A stretch of DNA of 64,000 nucleotides, taken from NCBI GenBank assembly GCA_017619375.1, contig JAFZSL010000056.1:159620-223619 (forward strand), in the 5' to 3' direction. Positions 1 to 8,550 of this stretch are shown piece after piece. The stretch comes from Prevotella sp. Lineage in GTDB: Bacteria; Bacteroidota; Bacteroidia; Bacteroidales; Bacteroidaceae. Position 1 is the stretch's first letter, and each line of letters starts with the position of its first letter. A program made the translations under genes and the position numbers. The notes under the pieces are model-generated. The model made no database searches, was not told the DNA's origin, and saw only the letters and a program-made list of their open reading frames with translations.

Positions 1-1
1 C

Positions 2-1822
2 GAGAACAAGGGTATCGGCTCTTATAACACACTCTTTGGTGAGGTGAAATGTCCGTGGGTAGAAGGTTTAAGTTACCGCATCAATGTGGGTCTGAACTTC
101 CGTTCTTCGAAGTCGGGCTCTTTCACTGGCACCGGTATAAATAATAAGGATGCCAATGCCGTTAACAGCGGTTCTGTTTATGAGAACCAAACCTATAACT
201 GGACTATTGAGAACCTGATTACCTACGACCGTTCTTTCGGCAAACATAATTTCAATGTAGTAGGAATGTACTCCGCCGAGCAGACCACTTACGAGCAGAG
301 TGGCGGTTCTGCACAGGACATACCAGCCGACTATTTCCAGTACTATGCCCTTGACAAGGCCACAGGACAGGCAAACCTTGTAGGTTACAATTATTGGCAG
401 AGCGGTCTGATTTCGTGGATGGGTCGTGTGATGTACTCTTATGATAACAAGTATATGCTCTCTGCCGCCGTACGTTCCGACGCTTCTTCACGTTTGTCCA
501 AGGGTCATCAGTGGCACACTTATCCTGCCATCAGCGCCGGCTGGAACATCGCTCGTGAGAGTTTCATGGAGAATGTGGGATGGGTTGACAACCTGAAGCT
601 CCGCGTAGGTTACGGTGAGACATCCAACCAGAGTATCAGCCCTTACTCGACACTCGGTGGCCTTGCAATCCGCAACTATAACTTCGGCAACGGAACCAAT
701 TATATGGCAGGTTACTATGTGAATGCTCTGCCTAACCCTGACCTTGGTTGGGAATATTCCAAGACATGGAACATCGGTCTCGACTTCTCTTTCTTCAGAG
801 GACGCCTCTATGGATCATTAGAATATTACATCCAGAAGACCAACGACATTCTGCTCGATGTCTCACTGCCTTCCACTTCAGGTGTGAGCAGCTTCACCGG
901 CAACATTGGCAAGACAGAGAACAAGGGTTGGGAGTTCACTTTAAACGGCATCATCCTTGACAATAAGAACGGCTGGAACTGGGAAGCAGGTATCAACCTC
1001 TATGCTAACCGTAACAAGTTGACAGCCTTGGCATCAGGTGAGGATCGCGATGAGGGCAACCGCTGGTTCGTGGGCTATCCTATCGACGTGATTTACGACT
1101 ACGAATATGAGGGCCTGTGGCAGGCAGGCGAAGAGGCTGCCATGAATATACTCGAGCCAGGTGGCAACATTGGTATGATCAAGGTGAAATATACAGGTGA
1201 CTATGATGCAAATGGTCTGCCCACCCGCGCCATCGGCCCTGAGGATCGTCAGATCATGAGCATGGAGCCAGACTTGATTGGCGGTTTCCACACAACAGTA
1301 GGCTACAAGGGCTTCGACTTGAATGTCATTGGTGCCTTCCAGGTAGGTGGCAAGTTGATTTCCGCCATCCACTCTTCCAACGGCTACCTGAACATGATGA
1401 CAGGCCGCCGCAACAACATTGACATTGACTACTGGACAGAGGAGAATACTGGTGCCAAATATCCGAAACCAGGTGGCATCCAGAGCGGTGACAACCCCAA
1501 ATATGGTTCCACCCTTGGCTACTTCGATGCCGGCTACCTGAAGATCCGCGCCATCACCCTTGGATACAACTTCGACAAACTGAGTTTCATCAAGAACTTG
1601 GGCATCAGCCGTCTGCGTCTCTATGCAACAGTGCAGAACCCCTTCGTACTCTTCTCTCCGTTCAACAACGAGAGCGGACTTGACCCCGAGACCAACTCCT
1701 GGGCAAATCAGAATACTGCAGTTGCATACAGTGAATATTCCGGCAAGCACAAGATGCCTATCGTTGGCTATAACACTCCTGCCACACGCAACTTCCTCTT
1801 CGGCATCAACGTAACATTCTAA
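2..1822 (+). CDS. SusC/RagA-family TonB-dependent outer-membrane receptor, C-terminal part
   Basis: This is the C-terminal 606 residues of a SusC-like TonB-dependent transporter. The frame is open from base 2, so the gene begins upstream of the window and the ATG at 44 is internal. Family members are about 1000 residues long, so the N-terminal signal, carboxypeptidase-like and plug domains are missing here. What remains reads as alternating outer-membrane beta-strands with many aromatic residues and ends in NFLFGINVTF, a usual SusC end with terminal phenylalanine. Such proteins import oligosaccharides or peptides across the outer membrane with energy from TonB, in complex with a SusD lipoprotein, which follows after 45 bases. 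The substrate cannot be read from this part. Confidence 0.95.
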   Translation, partial: ENKGIGSYNTLFGEVKCPWVEGLSYRINVGLNFRSSKSGSFTGTGINNKDANAVNSGSVYENQTYNWTIENLITYDRSFGKHNFNVVGMYSAEQTTYEQSGGSAQDIPADYFQYYALDKATGQANLVGYNYWQSGLISWMGRVMYSYDNKYMLSAAVRSDASSRLSKGHQWHTYPAISAGWNIARESFMENVGWVDNLKLRVGYGETSNQSISPYSTLGGLAIRNYNFGNGTNYMAGYYVNALPNPDLGWEYSKTWNIGLDFSFFRGRLYGSLEYYIQKTNDILLDVSLPSTSGVSSFTGNIGKTENKGWEFTLNGIILDNKNGWNWEAGINLYANRNKLTALASGEDRDEGNRWFVGYPIDVIYDYEYEGLWQAGEEAAMNILEPGGNIGMIKVKYTGDYDANGLPTRAIGPEDRQIMSMEPDLIGGFHTTVGYKGFDLNVIGAFQVGGKLISAIHSSNGYLNMMTGRRNNIDIDYWTEENTGAKYPKPGGIQSGDNPKYGSTLGYFDAGYLKIRAITLGYNFDKLSFIKNLGISRLRLYATVQNPFVLFSPFNNESGLDPETNSWANQNTAVAYSEYSGKHKMPIVGYNTPATRNFLFGINVTF

Positions 1823-1867
1823 TTGACAATTGAAGACAAAGAATTGACAATTTAATATAGATAAAAT

Positions 1868-3817
1868 ATGAAAACCAAAAATATCAAATATATCCTTGCT
1901 GCGGGTTTGTTGTGCTGTGGACTATCCACCACTTTCACCTCTTGCTCAGACATTCTTGACGAGCAGCCGCGCAGCCAGTTCGACCCTACGTTCTTCAACA
2001 CGAAGGCAGGTATTGAGGGTGGTCTGACATCGCTCTATGCCCATCTGCGCTATTTCTATGGCAATGGTTATTGGCTGAATGCTTGTGAGACGGGTACCGA
2101 CGAATACACATACGCACAATCTGCCGATGGAAACTTCAAGGATGCCGACCTCTCAGGTGTTGGCAGCATGACTTCCACTAACAGTATTGCAGGCGGTTGC
2201 TGGGGGACAGCATTTGCCAATATCAACACTGCTAGCGGTATTATTGAAAATGGTGCTGAGGCAGGTATCGACGCTGCTTTGCTTGCTGAGGCTTACTTCT
2301 TCCGTGCCTTCGACTACTTCCTCTTGGTGCAGTACTACGGTGGTGTGCCCCTCGATCTGGGTGCCGGCGAACTGAAGTTCAACACCTCCACAGTCCGTAC
2401 TTCAAAGCGTAACACCGTACCCGAGGTTTACGAGGCCATCTTTGCCGACCTGAAGAAGGCGGTCGCCGACCTGCCTGACAACCCTCGTCTCACAGGTACA
2501 GTGACAAAGAATGTTGCACGTCTGTTCCTCTCCAAGGCTTACTTGACCTACGCATGGTGGTTGGAGAACCCCAACCAGATTCCCACCTATCCTGAGTGCA
2601 GCCGTGATGCCGGACAGGCTCAAAACTATTTCCAACTGGCATATCAGACAGCCATGGAGGCCATCAACAATCCTGGCCCTTACGGATTGCAGCCAACATT
2701 CTACGATGTGAATGTGGCCACCAACGACCGCAACTCAGAAATCATGCTCTATGCTGATCACGACGAAGACGAGAAGTTCGGTAACGGCGGTACAGGTTAC
2801 GGTTGGGGTAGCGGCGGTTCCCCAGAGAACTTCGCATACTGGATGGAGACTTGGAACTACACAGAGATGATTGCCAAGGATCCTTCAGGCAATAACATCA
2901 ACCCCGTTCAGCGTGAAGCAGTTCAGGGTCTCGGTCGTCCTTGGACCCGTATGGCTCCTGTTGCCGATGCCTTCATGGAGGGTGGTGTATGGGAAGATGC
3001 TGTAAAGGCTATCGACTCCCGATACGATGCAACATTCACACTGAGCTATTTCACCAATTGGGACAAGGCTGGTGGTACTGCTGCTTATGTCACGGGTGCT
3101 AATGGTTCACAGATCAAGCCTGGTGAGAGCTACTTCAGTTGGGTTCCCGAGAGCGAGGACAGCAAGATCAACTACACGGGTGCCGACGGTAAGCTTGGTT
3201 TCGGCGAGATGCCCGGACACGACGACTTCGTTGTAGCCGTCAACCACATCAGCCGCAAGAAGTACCCCTGCAACTGGAAAATAGGTATCTATCGTACCGA
3301 CAATGCTGGTAGTCTCGGCTCTAAGGTGAACGGTGGCAGCCCCCGCCCCTGGAACATCGCCAAGTACTCCGAGTTCTATCTTATCGCCGCCGAGGCTGCT
3401 GTGAAGATGGGTAACAACGGTGCTGCCCGTGACTTGGTGAACGTGCTTCGTGTGCGTGCCGGTAAGCAGACCTACTGCGTCAACGCCCGTGCACCCTTCG
3501 TGGCCGACCATAGTGCAGAGATGCTGGCTGCCACACCGGCCACCATCACCATCGATTACATCCTCGATGAGCGCAGCCGTGAGTTCTGGGGTGAGGGATA
3601 CCGCTGGTTCGACCTTGTGCGTACACAGAAGTGGGCCGAGCGTTCCACCATCTACCACATCGCTGGTGACGGATACACCGACAAGGATCTCAAGGAGTTC
3701 AAGCGCGACATTCCTGTCGGCTATTACATCCGTCCTATCCCACAGGGTCAGCTTGATGGTATGGAAATGTCTGACGAAGAGAAAGCAGCATATCAGAATC
3801 CTGCTTATAGAAATTAG
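1868..3817 (+). CDS. SusD/RagB-family nutrient-binding outer-membrane lipoprotein
   Basis: A 649-residue SusD-like lipoprotein. The N-terminus has a lysine-rich start, a hydrophobic stretch and a lipobox-like TTFTSCSD, so Cys26 is the likely lipidated residue after signal peptidase II cleavage. The body shows SusD features: an N-terminal ILDEQPRSQFD segment, helical TPR-like regions such as AEAYFFRAFDYFLLVQYYGGVPL, and a C-terminal half with DERSREFWGEGYRWFDLVRT. It forms the lid of the SusC transporter encoded just upstream and captures glycans at the cell surface. It is the last gene of its transcription unit: a strong hairpin follows the stop codon and the next gene is convergent. No glycoside hydrolase is seen next to it, so the substrate is unknown. 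Confidence 0.95.
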   Translation: MKTKNIKYILAAGLLCCGLSTTFTSCSDILDEQPRSQFDPTFFNTKAGIEGGLTSLYAHLRYFYGNGYWLNACETGTDEYTYAQSADGNFKDADLSGVGSMTSTNSIAGGCWGTAFANINTASGIIENGAEAGIDAALLAEAYFFRAFDYFLLVQYYGGVPLDLGAGELKFNTSTVRTSKRNTVPEVYEAIFADLKKAVADLPDNPRLTGTVTKNVARLFLSKAYLTYAWWLENPNQIPTYPECSRDAGQAQNYFQLAYQTAMEAINNPGPYGLQPTFYDVNVATNDRNSEIMLYADHDEDEKFGNGGTGYGWGSGGSPENFAYWMETWNYTEMIAKDPSGNNINPVQREAVQGLGRPWTRMAPVADAFMEGGVWEDAVKAIDSRYDATFTLSYFTNWDKAGGTAAYVTGANGSQIKPGESYFSWVPESEDSKINYTGADGKLGFGEMPGHDDFVVAVNHISRKKYPCNWKIGIYRTDNAGSLGSKVNGGSPRPWNIAKYSEFYLIAAEAAVKMGNNGAARDLVNVLRVRAGKQTYCVNARAPFVADHSAEMLAATPATITIDYILDERSREFWGEGYRWFDLVRTQKWAERSTIYHIAGDGYTDKDLKEFKRDIPVGYYIRPIPQGQLDGMEMSDEEKAAYQNPAYRN

Positions 3818-3841
3818 TTCGTAAGTTTATTGATTAGGATT

Positions 3842-3873
3842 GGGGGATGGCCACATGGTCATCCCCCTTTATT
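3842..3873 (+). terminator. Rho-independent terminator after the SusC/SusD genes
   Basis: GGGGGATG and CATCCCCC pair around a short inner stem and ACAT loop and are followed by TTTATTT. It lies 24 bases past the susD-like stop and before the convergent methyltransferase gene. Confidence 0.85.
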
Positions 3874-3915
3874 TGTTGGCAAATCATGATGATATAACGA
3901 AAATTCGTCGTTATG

Positions 3916-5160
3916 TCATCCCGTCATCCCGACCCTTTTGCAGATGAAAATCACGTGCTGTTTGTCGCTTGTGGTGGTGGCGAAAAGATATATATCGCCT
4001 CCGTCGGCCAGTCGCAGGCGTTTACGCAGTTGGTCGGCGGTGAGGGGGAAATTGCGGGTGGTGATGTTGGCTTGGGTGACGCCCTTGAGCGTCTCACGCA
4101 ATTGCCGTTTGTTCATCGTGGTAGTGCCGATGATGCGCATGACACGTCCGGGAAATTGTGGGATGTGCTGTGAGGAGAGGAAGAGGTGGCTGTTTGGGGA
4201 GATGGCGCAGAGGGAGAACCTTTTCGCCAATGTGGCGAAACACCCTGCTTTCATGATGGCGGCATTGGGCTCATAAAGCCAAGTGTCGGGAGTGGGGGCA
4301 ATGGGAGAGCAGGGAACAATGGGAATCTCGTTGATGCAGGGTGTTGGGCCGGCGTGTTGCTCCGCTTCCACGTCGGTGAGGAAGGTTTGTTGGTCGTTGA
4401 TGCAGCAGAGGGTGGTGTCGGTGCTGTCGTGATGTGCGCTGAGCCATACGAGCAATTCCTTGCATTCGTTGGCGGTGGCCACGATGTGCATCTCCTTCAC
4501 TGTGTTCGGACAGGCGTTGTCGAGGCTTTTGAACGTTTCGTGCCAGTCGAGCATGGGTGAGAGTTTCACCATCAGATGGTCGGCCTTTTCCAATAGACGT
4601 GGCAAGACGGGCAGGATGTCGGGTGTGCAGTCGCTGATGGCGAAGGTGCGTGCGCCGTGTTCATCTCGTCGTGCCGGGTCGATGAAAAGGAGGGAGAGAT
4701 GAGGCAGCGTGTCGAGCAGTCCTATGGCATCACCTTGCCGCACCTCGGCATGGCTGATGCCCAAGACTTGCAAGTTGTGGTGTGCCAATTGACAGAGTGT
4801 GTCCTGTCGCTCGATGTAGATGGCATGGTCGAAGAGTGGGGCGAGGAAGGAAAAATCGACACCTGCTCCACCTGTGAGGTCGGCGAGGACGAGCCGTTCC
4901 TTGTCGCCTATTACCTTTCGGCAGAGGTCGGCCTTGTAGCGTGACGTCTGTTCCGACGAGCACTGTTCCATGGCCAGTGGGGGAGGGTAGGTGATATCTT
5001 CGCAAGCAGCCCACGACGGCAACTTGTTTCTGGCTTTCTGCCAACCTCTGATTTGGTCGATGGCGAAAGCCATGTCCACATCGGGGTATTTGGAGGCTTG
5101 CAGTGCCAGCGTCCGCGTGTCGTCGTTGCGGTGTGCGAGGATGAAGGCTTTGGTGCCCAT
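3916..5160 (-). CDS. Class I SAM-dependent methyltransferase with THUMP-like domain
   Basis: A 414-residue protein of the Bacteroidota family annotated as THUMP-like domain protein (PG_1098 type). A helical N-terminal part is followed by a Rossmann methyltransferase core: motif I ADLTGGAGVDFSFLAP at about residue 94 and a motif IV-like FIDPARRD at about residue 155. The C-terminal third would hold the THUMP-like fold and ends in a basic segment, RQLRETLKGV onward. By family it is expected to modify RNA, but the substrate has not been established to my knowledge. The gene is convergent with the SusD-like gene and lies upstream of the dipeptidase gene on the same strand. Confidence 0.8.
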   Translation of the reverse strand: MGTKAFILAHRNDDTRTLALQASKYPDVDMAFAIDQIRGWQKARNKLPSWAACEDITYPPPLAMEQCSSEQTSRYKADLCRKVIGDKERLVLADLTGGAGVDFSFLAPLFDHAIYIERQDTLCQLAHHNLQVLGISHAEVRQGDAIGLLDTLPHLSLLFIDPARRDEHGARTFAISDCTPDILPVLPRLLEKADHLMVKLSPMLDWHETFKSLDNACPNTVKEMHIVATANECKELLVWLSAHHDSTDTTLCCINDQQTFLTDVEAEQHAGPTPCINEIPIVPCSPIAPTPDTWLYEPNAAIMKAGCFATLAKRFSLCAISPNSHLFLSSQHIPQFPGRVMRIIGTTTMNKRQLRETLKGVTQANITTRNFPLTADQLRKRLRLADGGDIYLFATTTSDKQHVIFICKRVGMTG

Positions 5161-5164
5161 GATA

Positions 5165-5213
5165 AAAGTCTGAAAACTAAAGCCTAAAGTCTAAAGTCTG
5201 AAAACTAAAACCT
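5165..5213. repeat. Short direct repeat between methyltransferase and dipeptidase genes
   Basis: Two 21-base copies of AAAGTCTGAAAACTAAARCCT (5165-5185 and 5193-5213) flank a partial AAAGTCT. The second copy runs into the stop codon of the dipeptidase gene. No function is visible; it looks like slippage-type intergenic sequence. Confidence 0.8.
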
Positions 5214-5988
5214 ATCTGATGACTTTATAGTATTTTTTCGCCTCGGCCCGGGTGCAGAGGTTGAAATGCCACCATTCTGTGCGCAAGACCTTGAAGCCAC
5301 CGGCAGCCATCACCTCACGCAGGAGTTGGCGGTTGGCTTGTGCCTCCTTGGTCATCCGCTTGCTTGCCACGAGTTGGTCCTCGATGTCGGTATGTGAGAG
5401 CGTGCCCATGTAATCCACCTTGGCACCCATGGGGATGGTGTCGCCACCGACGCGACAGATGGAGATGTCCACCGCCATGCCGTAGTTGTGCATGCCGCCA
5501 CCGTTGGCAGGGTTGCTCACATAGATGTTTTTGGGAGTACCCTTCACCACGTCCCACATCACTTGCTGAATGCTCAAAGGGCGTGTGGCGTCGAAGATGA
5601 TGAGACTGTATTCAGGATGAAGTTCCTTGAGCTTTTTCTGTGCCTTGGCGAGGGCCTCGGCGGCCTTGGGGTGCAGGTATCCCTCGCGCAAATCCTCATA
5701 AAGCACTTTGCCACAGAAGTTGTCGGGACGGCTGTACATCAGGCTGACCTCGATGGTGGGGTCCACCGACTTGATGTTCACCAACCCTTGGCGCTCCATA
5801 GAGCGTGCCGTGGCGCTGAGGGTGTCGGACGGGACGGTATCTGGAGCCGCTGCCATTTCTTTGGCGGAGTTGGAGTCCACAACGTTTTTGATGACCTCGG
5901 ACTCCATGTTGTCGGTCATTTTGGGAATGTCAGCTTTCGGGCTGGTGCATGCCATGAGGATGATGGTGGCGAGAAGAAAATTTTTCAT
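5212..5988 (-). CDS. VanX/DdpX-type D-Ala-D-Ala dipeptidase (peptidase M15D), lipoprotein
   Basis: A 258-residue zinc peptidase. The first 14 residues, MKNFLLATIILMAC, form a lipoprotein signal with Cys14 as likely lipid anchor, so it should face the periplasm. The zinc and catalytic residues of the M15D family are visible: His and Asp in GGGMHNYGMAVDIS and the Glu and His of EWWHFN near the end. VanX-like enzymes cleave D-alanyl-D-alanine dipeptides released from peptidoglycan; in commensals this is more likely wall-peptide recycling than vancomycin resistance, since no vanH or vanA partner is present. A low-complexity linker of about 45 residues separates the anchor from the enzyme domain. 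The gene lies downstream of lemA with a strong hairpin between them. Confidence 0.88.
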   Translation of the reverse strand: MKNFLLATIILMACTSPKADIPKMTDNMESEVIKNVVDSNSAKEMAAAPDTVPSDTLSATARSMERQGLVNIKSVDPTIEVSLMYSRPDNFCGKVLYEDLREGYLHPKAAEALAKAQKKLKELHPEYSLIIFDATRPLSIQQVMWDVVKGTPKNIYVSNPANGGGMHNYGMAVDISICRVGGDTIPMGAKVDYMGTLSHTDIEDQLVASKRMTKEAQANRQLLREVMAAGGFKVLRTEWWHFNLCTRAEAKKYYKVIR

Positions 5989-6004
5989 CTTGATATGTGC
6001 TGAA

Positions 6005-6037
6005 GGCCACCGCCTGCTTCAAGAGCAAGCGGTGGCC
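6005..6037. other. Strong hairpin between lemA and the dipeptidase gene
   Basis: GGCCACCGC pairs with GCGGTGGCC, and TGCT with AGCA inside, around loop TCAAG. It has no T-run on either strand and sits 17 bases before the dipeptidase ATG. It is more likely a processing or mRNA-stability element than a terminator. Confidence 0.6.
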
Positions 6038-6063
6038 AAGGGATGTGTTATGGAAATATGGGG

Positions 6064-6645
6064 TTAGAATTTCACTTCGGGCCTTTTCTGGGCTTCAGTA
6101 TCGGCTTGGAATTTCTCCATCTGGCGGAAGCCGAAGATGCCGGCGAACAGGTTGTTGGGGAAGGAACGGACATCCTTGTTATAGACGGTCACCTTGTCAT
6201 TGAACTTGTTGCGGGCTTCGTTGATGCGGTTTTCAGTGCCTTCCAACTGCTTTTGTAAGTCCATGAAGTTCTCGTTGGCTTTCAGTTCGGGATAGTTTTC
6301 CGAAACGGCGATAAGTCTTCCGAGTGCGGAACCCAGTTCACCTTGTGCTTTCTGGAACTCAGCGAGTTGCTCGGGTGTGCAGTTGCTGGGATCGATGTTC
6401 ATGCTTGTGGCCTTTGCACGTGCTTCCACCACTTCCTTGAAAGTGTTTTCCTCATGCTGGGCATAACCTTTCACTGTTTCCACAAGATTGGGGATGAGGT
6501 CAGCTCTGCGCTGGTAAGTGTTTTGCACGTCACTCCATGCTTGTGTGGCATCTTCCTGAGCACCCACCATTCCATTGTAGGCGCTGATGCACCATAACAC
6601 CAATACCGCGATGACGGCAAGGATGATCATTGTAGTTTTTTTCAT
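6064..6645 (-). CDS. lemA: LemA family membrane protein
   Basis: A 193-residue LemA protein. It has an N-terminal membrane segment (residues 5-21, TMIILAVIAVLVLWCIS) followed by the diagnostic YNGMVGAQEDATQAWSDVQN and YQRRADLIPNLVETVKGYAQHE. The rest is long amphipathic helix, and the product ends in FGFRQMEKFQADTEAQKRPEVKF. LemA proteins are single-pass membrane proteins of uncertain function, usually encoded beside a TPM-domain protein as here (82 bases upstream on the same strand). The length matches the family. The gene pair is probably cotranscribed. Confidence 0.93.
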   Translation of the reverse strand: MKKTTMIILAVIAVLVLWCISAYNGMVGAQEDATQAWSDVQNTYQRRADLIPNLVETVKGYAQHEENTFKEVVEARAKATSMNIDPSNCTPEQLAEFQKAQGELGSALGRLIAVSENYPELKANENFMDLQKQLEGTENRINEARNKFNDKVTVYNKDVRSFPNNLFAGIFGFRQMEKFQADTEAQKRPEVKF

Positions 6646-6726
6646 ACTTCTTATGTTTTTAGTGAATATATTGCAATGTCTCGCTTGTCAATTCTCAATT
6701 ATTAATTGTTAATTATAAATTATTTA

Positions 6727-7545
6727 TCACCAGCTTCCTCCGGCGCCTCCGCCTCCGAAACTGCCGCCTCCGAAGCTGCCGCCACCTCCGAAGCCGCCGC
6801 CACCTCCTCCGAAGCCGCCACCTCCTATGAAGATGGTTCCTCCTCGACCACCGCTACCACTTTTTCCTCCGTCACTTTTCCAGAGGTAGATGATGCATAT
6901 GATAAGGAGGATGAGGAACAAGATGTCGCTGAAGGTCAATTCTTCGTCATCAGCCACGATGGATGTGGCTGGTGGCAGTTCTCCACTTTTGATTTGTGTA
7001 TAGACAGCCTGGCATGTCTGCGCCACGGCGAGGCTGGTGTTGTTTGCCCGCATGTTGGGCTTGATGAAGTTGGTGGCTATTCGGTTGCAGGTGATGTCGG
7101 GTAGGAATTCCTCCAGTCCCTTTCCCGGTGCAATGAAATATTGCTTGTCGCGCACGGCGAGTACGATGACGAGTCCGGTGCGTGTGTCCTTGTATCCCAC
7201 TCCGTAGTTGTTGCCTACGTCTTGTGCCATGCGGAAGGCGTCGGCGTTCTTCACATGGTTGACGACGATGAAGACGCTTTGTATGTCAAACTCGTGGTTG
7301 AGCAGATTGAGGTAATAGTTGGCCGAGTCCCTGTATTCGGGGTCGAGCAGGTGGTCGGGGTCGCACACATACTGGGTGGAGTCTTTGAGATAGACCATGT
7401 CGATGTTGCTGGCATCCCAGATGGGGTATCCGTCCTCGGCTTTTTCCGGACTGGCAGCAATGGCTGTCGTGCCGGTCACCAGGATGGCGGCAAGCAACAA
7501 GAAAAGGTATGGCCAGAGTTTTTTTGATGTCGATGTGGCGGTCAT
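6727..7545 (-). CDS. TPM-domain (YgcG-like) membrane protein with glycine-rich tail
   Basis: A 272-residue protein with an N-terminal signal or anchor (KLWPYLFLLLAAILVTG). A TPM domain (about residues 50-190) carries the typical LDPEYRDSANYYLNLLNHE start and a DTRTGLVIVLAV core. A second membrane segment follows (DILFLILLIICIIYLW), and the last 45 residues are nearly all glycine, serine and phenylalanine. The ATG at 7545 is chosen over an in-frame ATG at 7584 because a good promoter (-7 at 7562-7569) starts transcription between them. TPM domains were named for roles in photosystem II repair in plants; in bacteria they occur with LemA, and this pair keeps that order. The function is not known. 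Confidence 0.88.
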   Translation of the reverse strand: MTATSTSKKLWPYLFLLLAAILVTGTTAIAASPEKAEDGYPIWDASNIDMVYLKDSTQYVCDPDHLLDPEYRDSANYYLNLLNHEFDIQSVFIVVNHVKNADAFRMAQDVGNNYGVGYKDTRTGLVIVLAVRDKQYFIAPGKGLEEFLPDITCNRIATNFIKPNMRANNTSLAVAQTCQAVYTQIKSGELPPATSIVADDEELTFSDILFLILLIICIIYLWKSDGGKSGSGGRGGTIFIGGGGFGGGGGGFGGGGSFGGGSFGGGGAGGSW

Positions 7546-7561
7546 TCTCGTCAATTTTGTG

Positions 7562-7592
7562 CAAAAATAGTGATTTTTGCGCATGGTTGCAA
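7562..7592 (-). promoter_or_regulatory. Promoter of the TPM-domain / lemA genes
   Basis: On the minus strand TTG (7590-7592) is followed after 20 bases by TATTTTTG (7562-7569), matching the Bacteroides TTTG / TAnnTTTG form. Transcription would begin near 7555. Confidence 0.6.
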
Positions 7593-7614
7593 CTTTTGGA
7601 GTGAGAAAATTGTC

Positions 7615-8034
7615 TTATACGGCTTTTCTCATGCCGAGGGCCTTGTTTTCCGCCCTTTCCATCACCTCTCGTTCTCCCGGTCCTTTATCGTTGATGCCGC
7701 AGAGGTGTAGGATGCCATGAATGATGACGCGGTATAGTTCGTCTTCGTATGAGGTACCTTGCTCTTGTGCGTTGGAGGCCACGGTGTCGAGTGAGATGAC
7801 GATGTCGCCGCTGATGGTGTCGCCCTCGGAGTAGTCGAAGGTGATGATGTCGGTGTAATAGTCGTGACCCAGGTATTCGCGGTTGACTTCCAGGATTTTC
7901 TCGTCGTCGACGAACATATAGCCTATCTCGCCCACCTTCTTGCCATAGGAGGCGGCCACGGCTTTCACCCATGCCGTGGTGGGGCGTTTCTTGATGGAGG
8001 GCATTTTCACCCCGTCGTTGTTGTAGGTGATCAT
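7615..8034 (-). CDS. ybeY: Endoribonuclease YbeY (16S rRNA maturation)
   Basis: A 139-residue YbeY. The zinc-binding signature is visible as IIHGILHLCGINDKGPGE near residue 108, with two histidines; the third ligand position is changed to the INDK form usual in Bacteroidota instead of the classical final His. Upstream are the family blocks VNREYLGHDYYTDIITFDY and SGDIVISLDTV. YbeY trims the 3' end of 16S rRNA and takes part in ribosome quality control in the cytoplasm. Its length is normal. It lies downstream of coaD on the same strand, separated by a 10-bp-period array. Confidence 0.95.
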   Translation of the reverse strand: MITYNNDGVKMPSIKKRPTTAWVKAVAASYGKKVGEIGYMFVDDEKILEVNREYLGHDYYTDIITFDYSEGDTISGDIVISLDTVASNAQEQGTSYEDELYRVIIHGILHLCGINDKGPGEREVMERAENKALGMRKAV

Positions 8035-8047
8035 GGTGATGGCTTTT

Positions 8048-8096
8048 TTATGTTATTTCAGGTTTTCCTGGTATTTCTATGTTGTCTTGGTTTTTT
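8048..8096. repeat. 10-bp-period intergenic array (copy 1)
   Basis: Between coaD and ybeY the plus strand reads in 10-base units such as AGGTTTTCCT, GGTATTTCTA, TGTTGTCTTG. The units share a G-T-rich start and a TTCC/TTCT end. Four similar arrays occur elsewhere in the core part of the window. Confidence 0.5.
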
Positions 8097-8550
8097 ATTC
8101 CTGTTTTTGTTTTGGGAGGAACGGTGTTGTGTCTTGCCCGAAATGGGCGAGTTCTCTCACCATGGTCGAACTGACGCATGCCAGTTCCGGTTTGGCGAAG
8201 AGGATGATGGTTTCCAGTCCGCTGACGAGGCGGTTGACGTCGGCTTGCTCACGCTCGTATTCAAAATCTTTCACGCTTCTTACACCTTTCACCACGAACT
8301 GCGCTCCCACGCGTTTCGCCAGTTCGATGGTGAGGTCGCTGTAAGCCACCACCTCCACCCGTGGGTTGTCGGCGAAGAGGGTTGCGATGGCGTTCACGCG
8401 TTCCTCTGTGCTCTGGGTGTATTGCTTGTGCTCATTGACGCCCACGGCGATGACGAGTCTGTCGGCGATGGCCAGTGCGCGCTGTGCGATGTCTTCGTGC
8501 CCGATGGTGAAGGGGTCGAAACTTCCTGGGAAGATGGCGATGGTATTCAT
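8095..8550 (-). CDS. coaD: Phosphopantetheine adenylyltransferase
   Basis: A 151-residue CoaD, the fourth step of coenzyme A synthesis (4'-phosphopantetheine + ATP to dephospho-CoA). The nucleotidyltransferase signature is at the N-terminus ([20 protein letters not shown], with the T-x-G-H motif). The family block [19 protein letters not shown], whose arginine binds substrate, is at about residue 90, and ISSTMVRE is replaced by [13 protein letters not shown] near the end. The start overlaps the ruvB stop by 4 bases (ATGA), so translation is probably coupled to ruvB. Confidence 0.96.
   Translation of the reverse strand: MNTIAIFPGSFDPFTIGHEDIAQRALAIADRLVIAVGVNEHKQYTQSTEERVNAIATLFADNPRVEVVAYSDLTIELAKRVGAQFVVKGVRSVKDFEYEREQADVNRLVSGLETIILFAKPELACVSSTMVRELAHFGQDTTPFLPKQKQE

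Noticed and set aside
1034-1750. Long minus-strand frame inside the SusC-like gene
   Set aside because: It mirrors the codon pattern of a well-supported receptor gene; its product has no family resemblance and no start context.
5212-5988. Vancomycin-resistance gene vanX
   Set aside because: The catalytic motifs match VanX/DdpX, but no vanH or ligase gene is adjacent, so a cell-wall recycling dipeptidase is the safer call.
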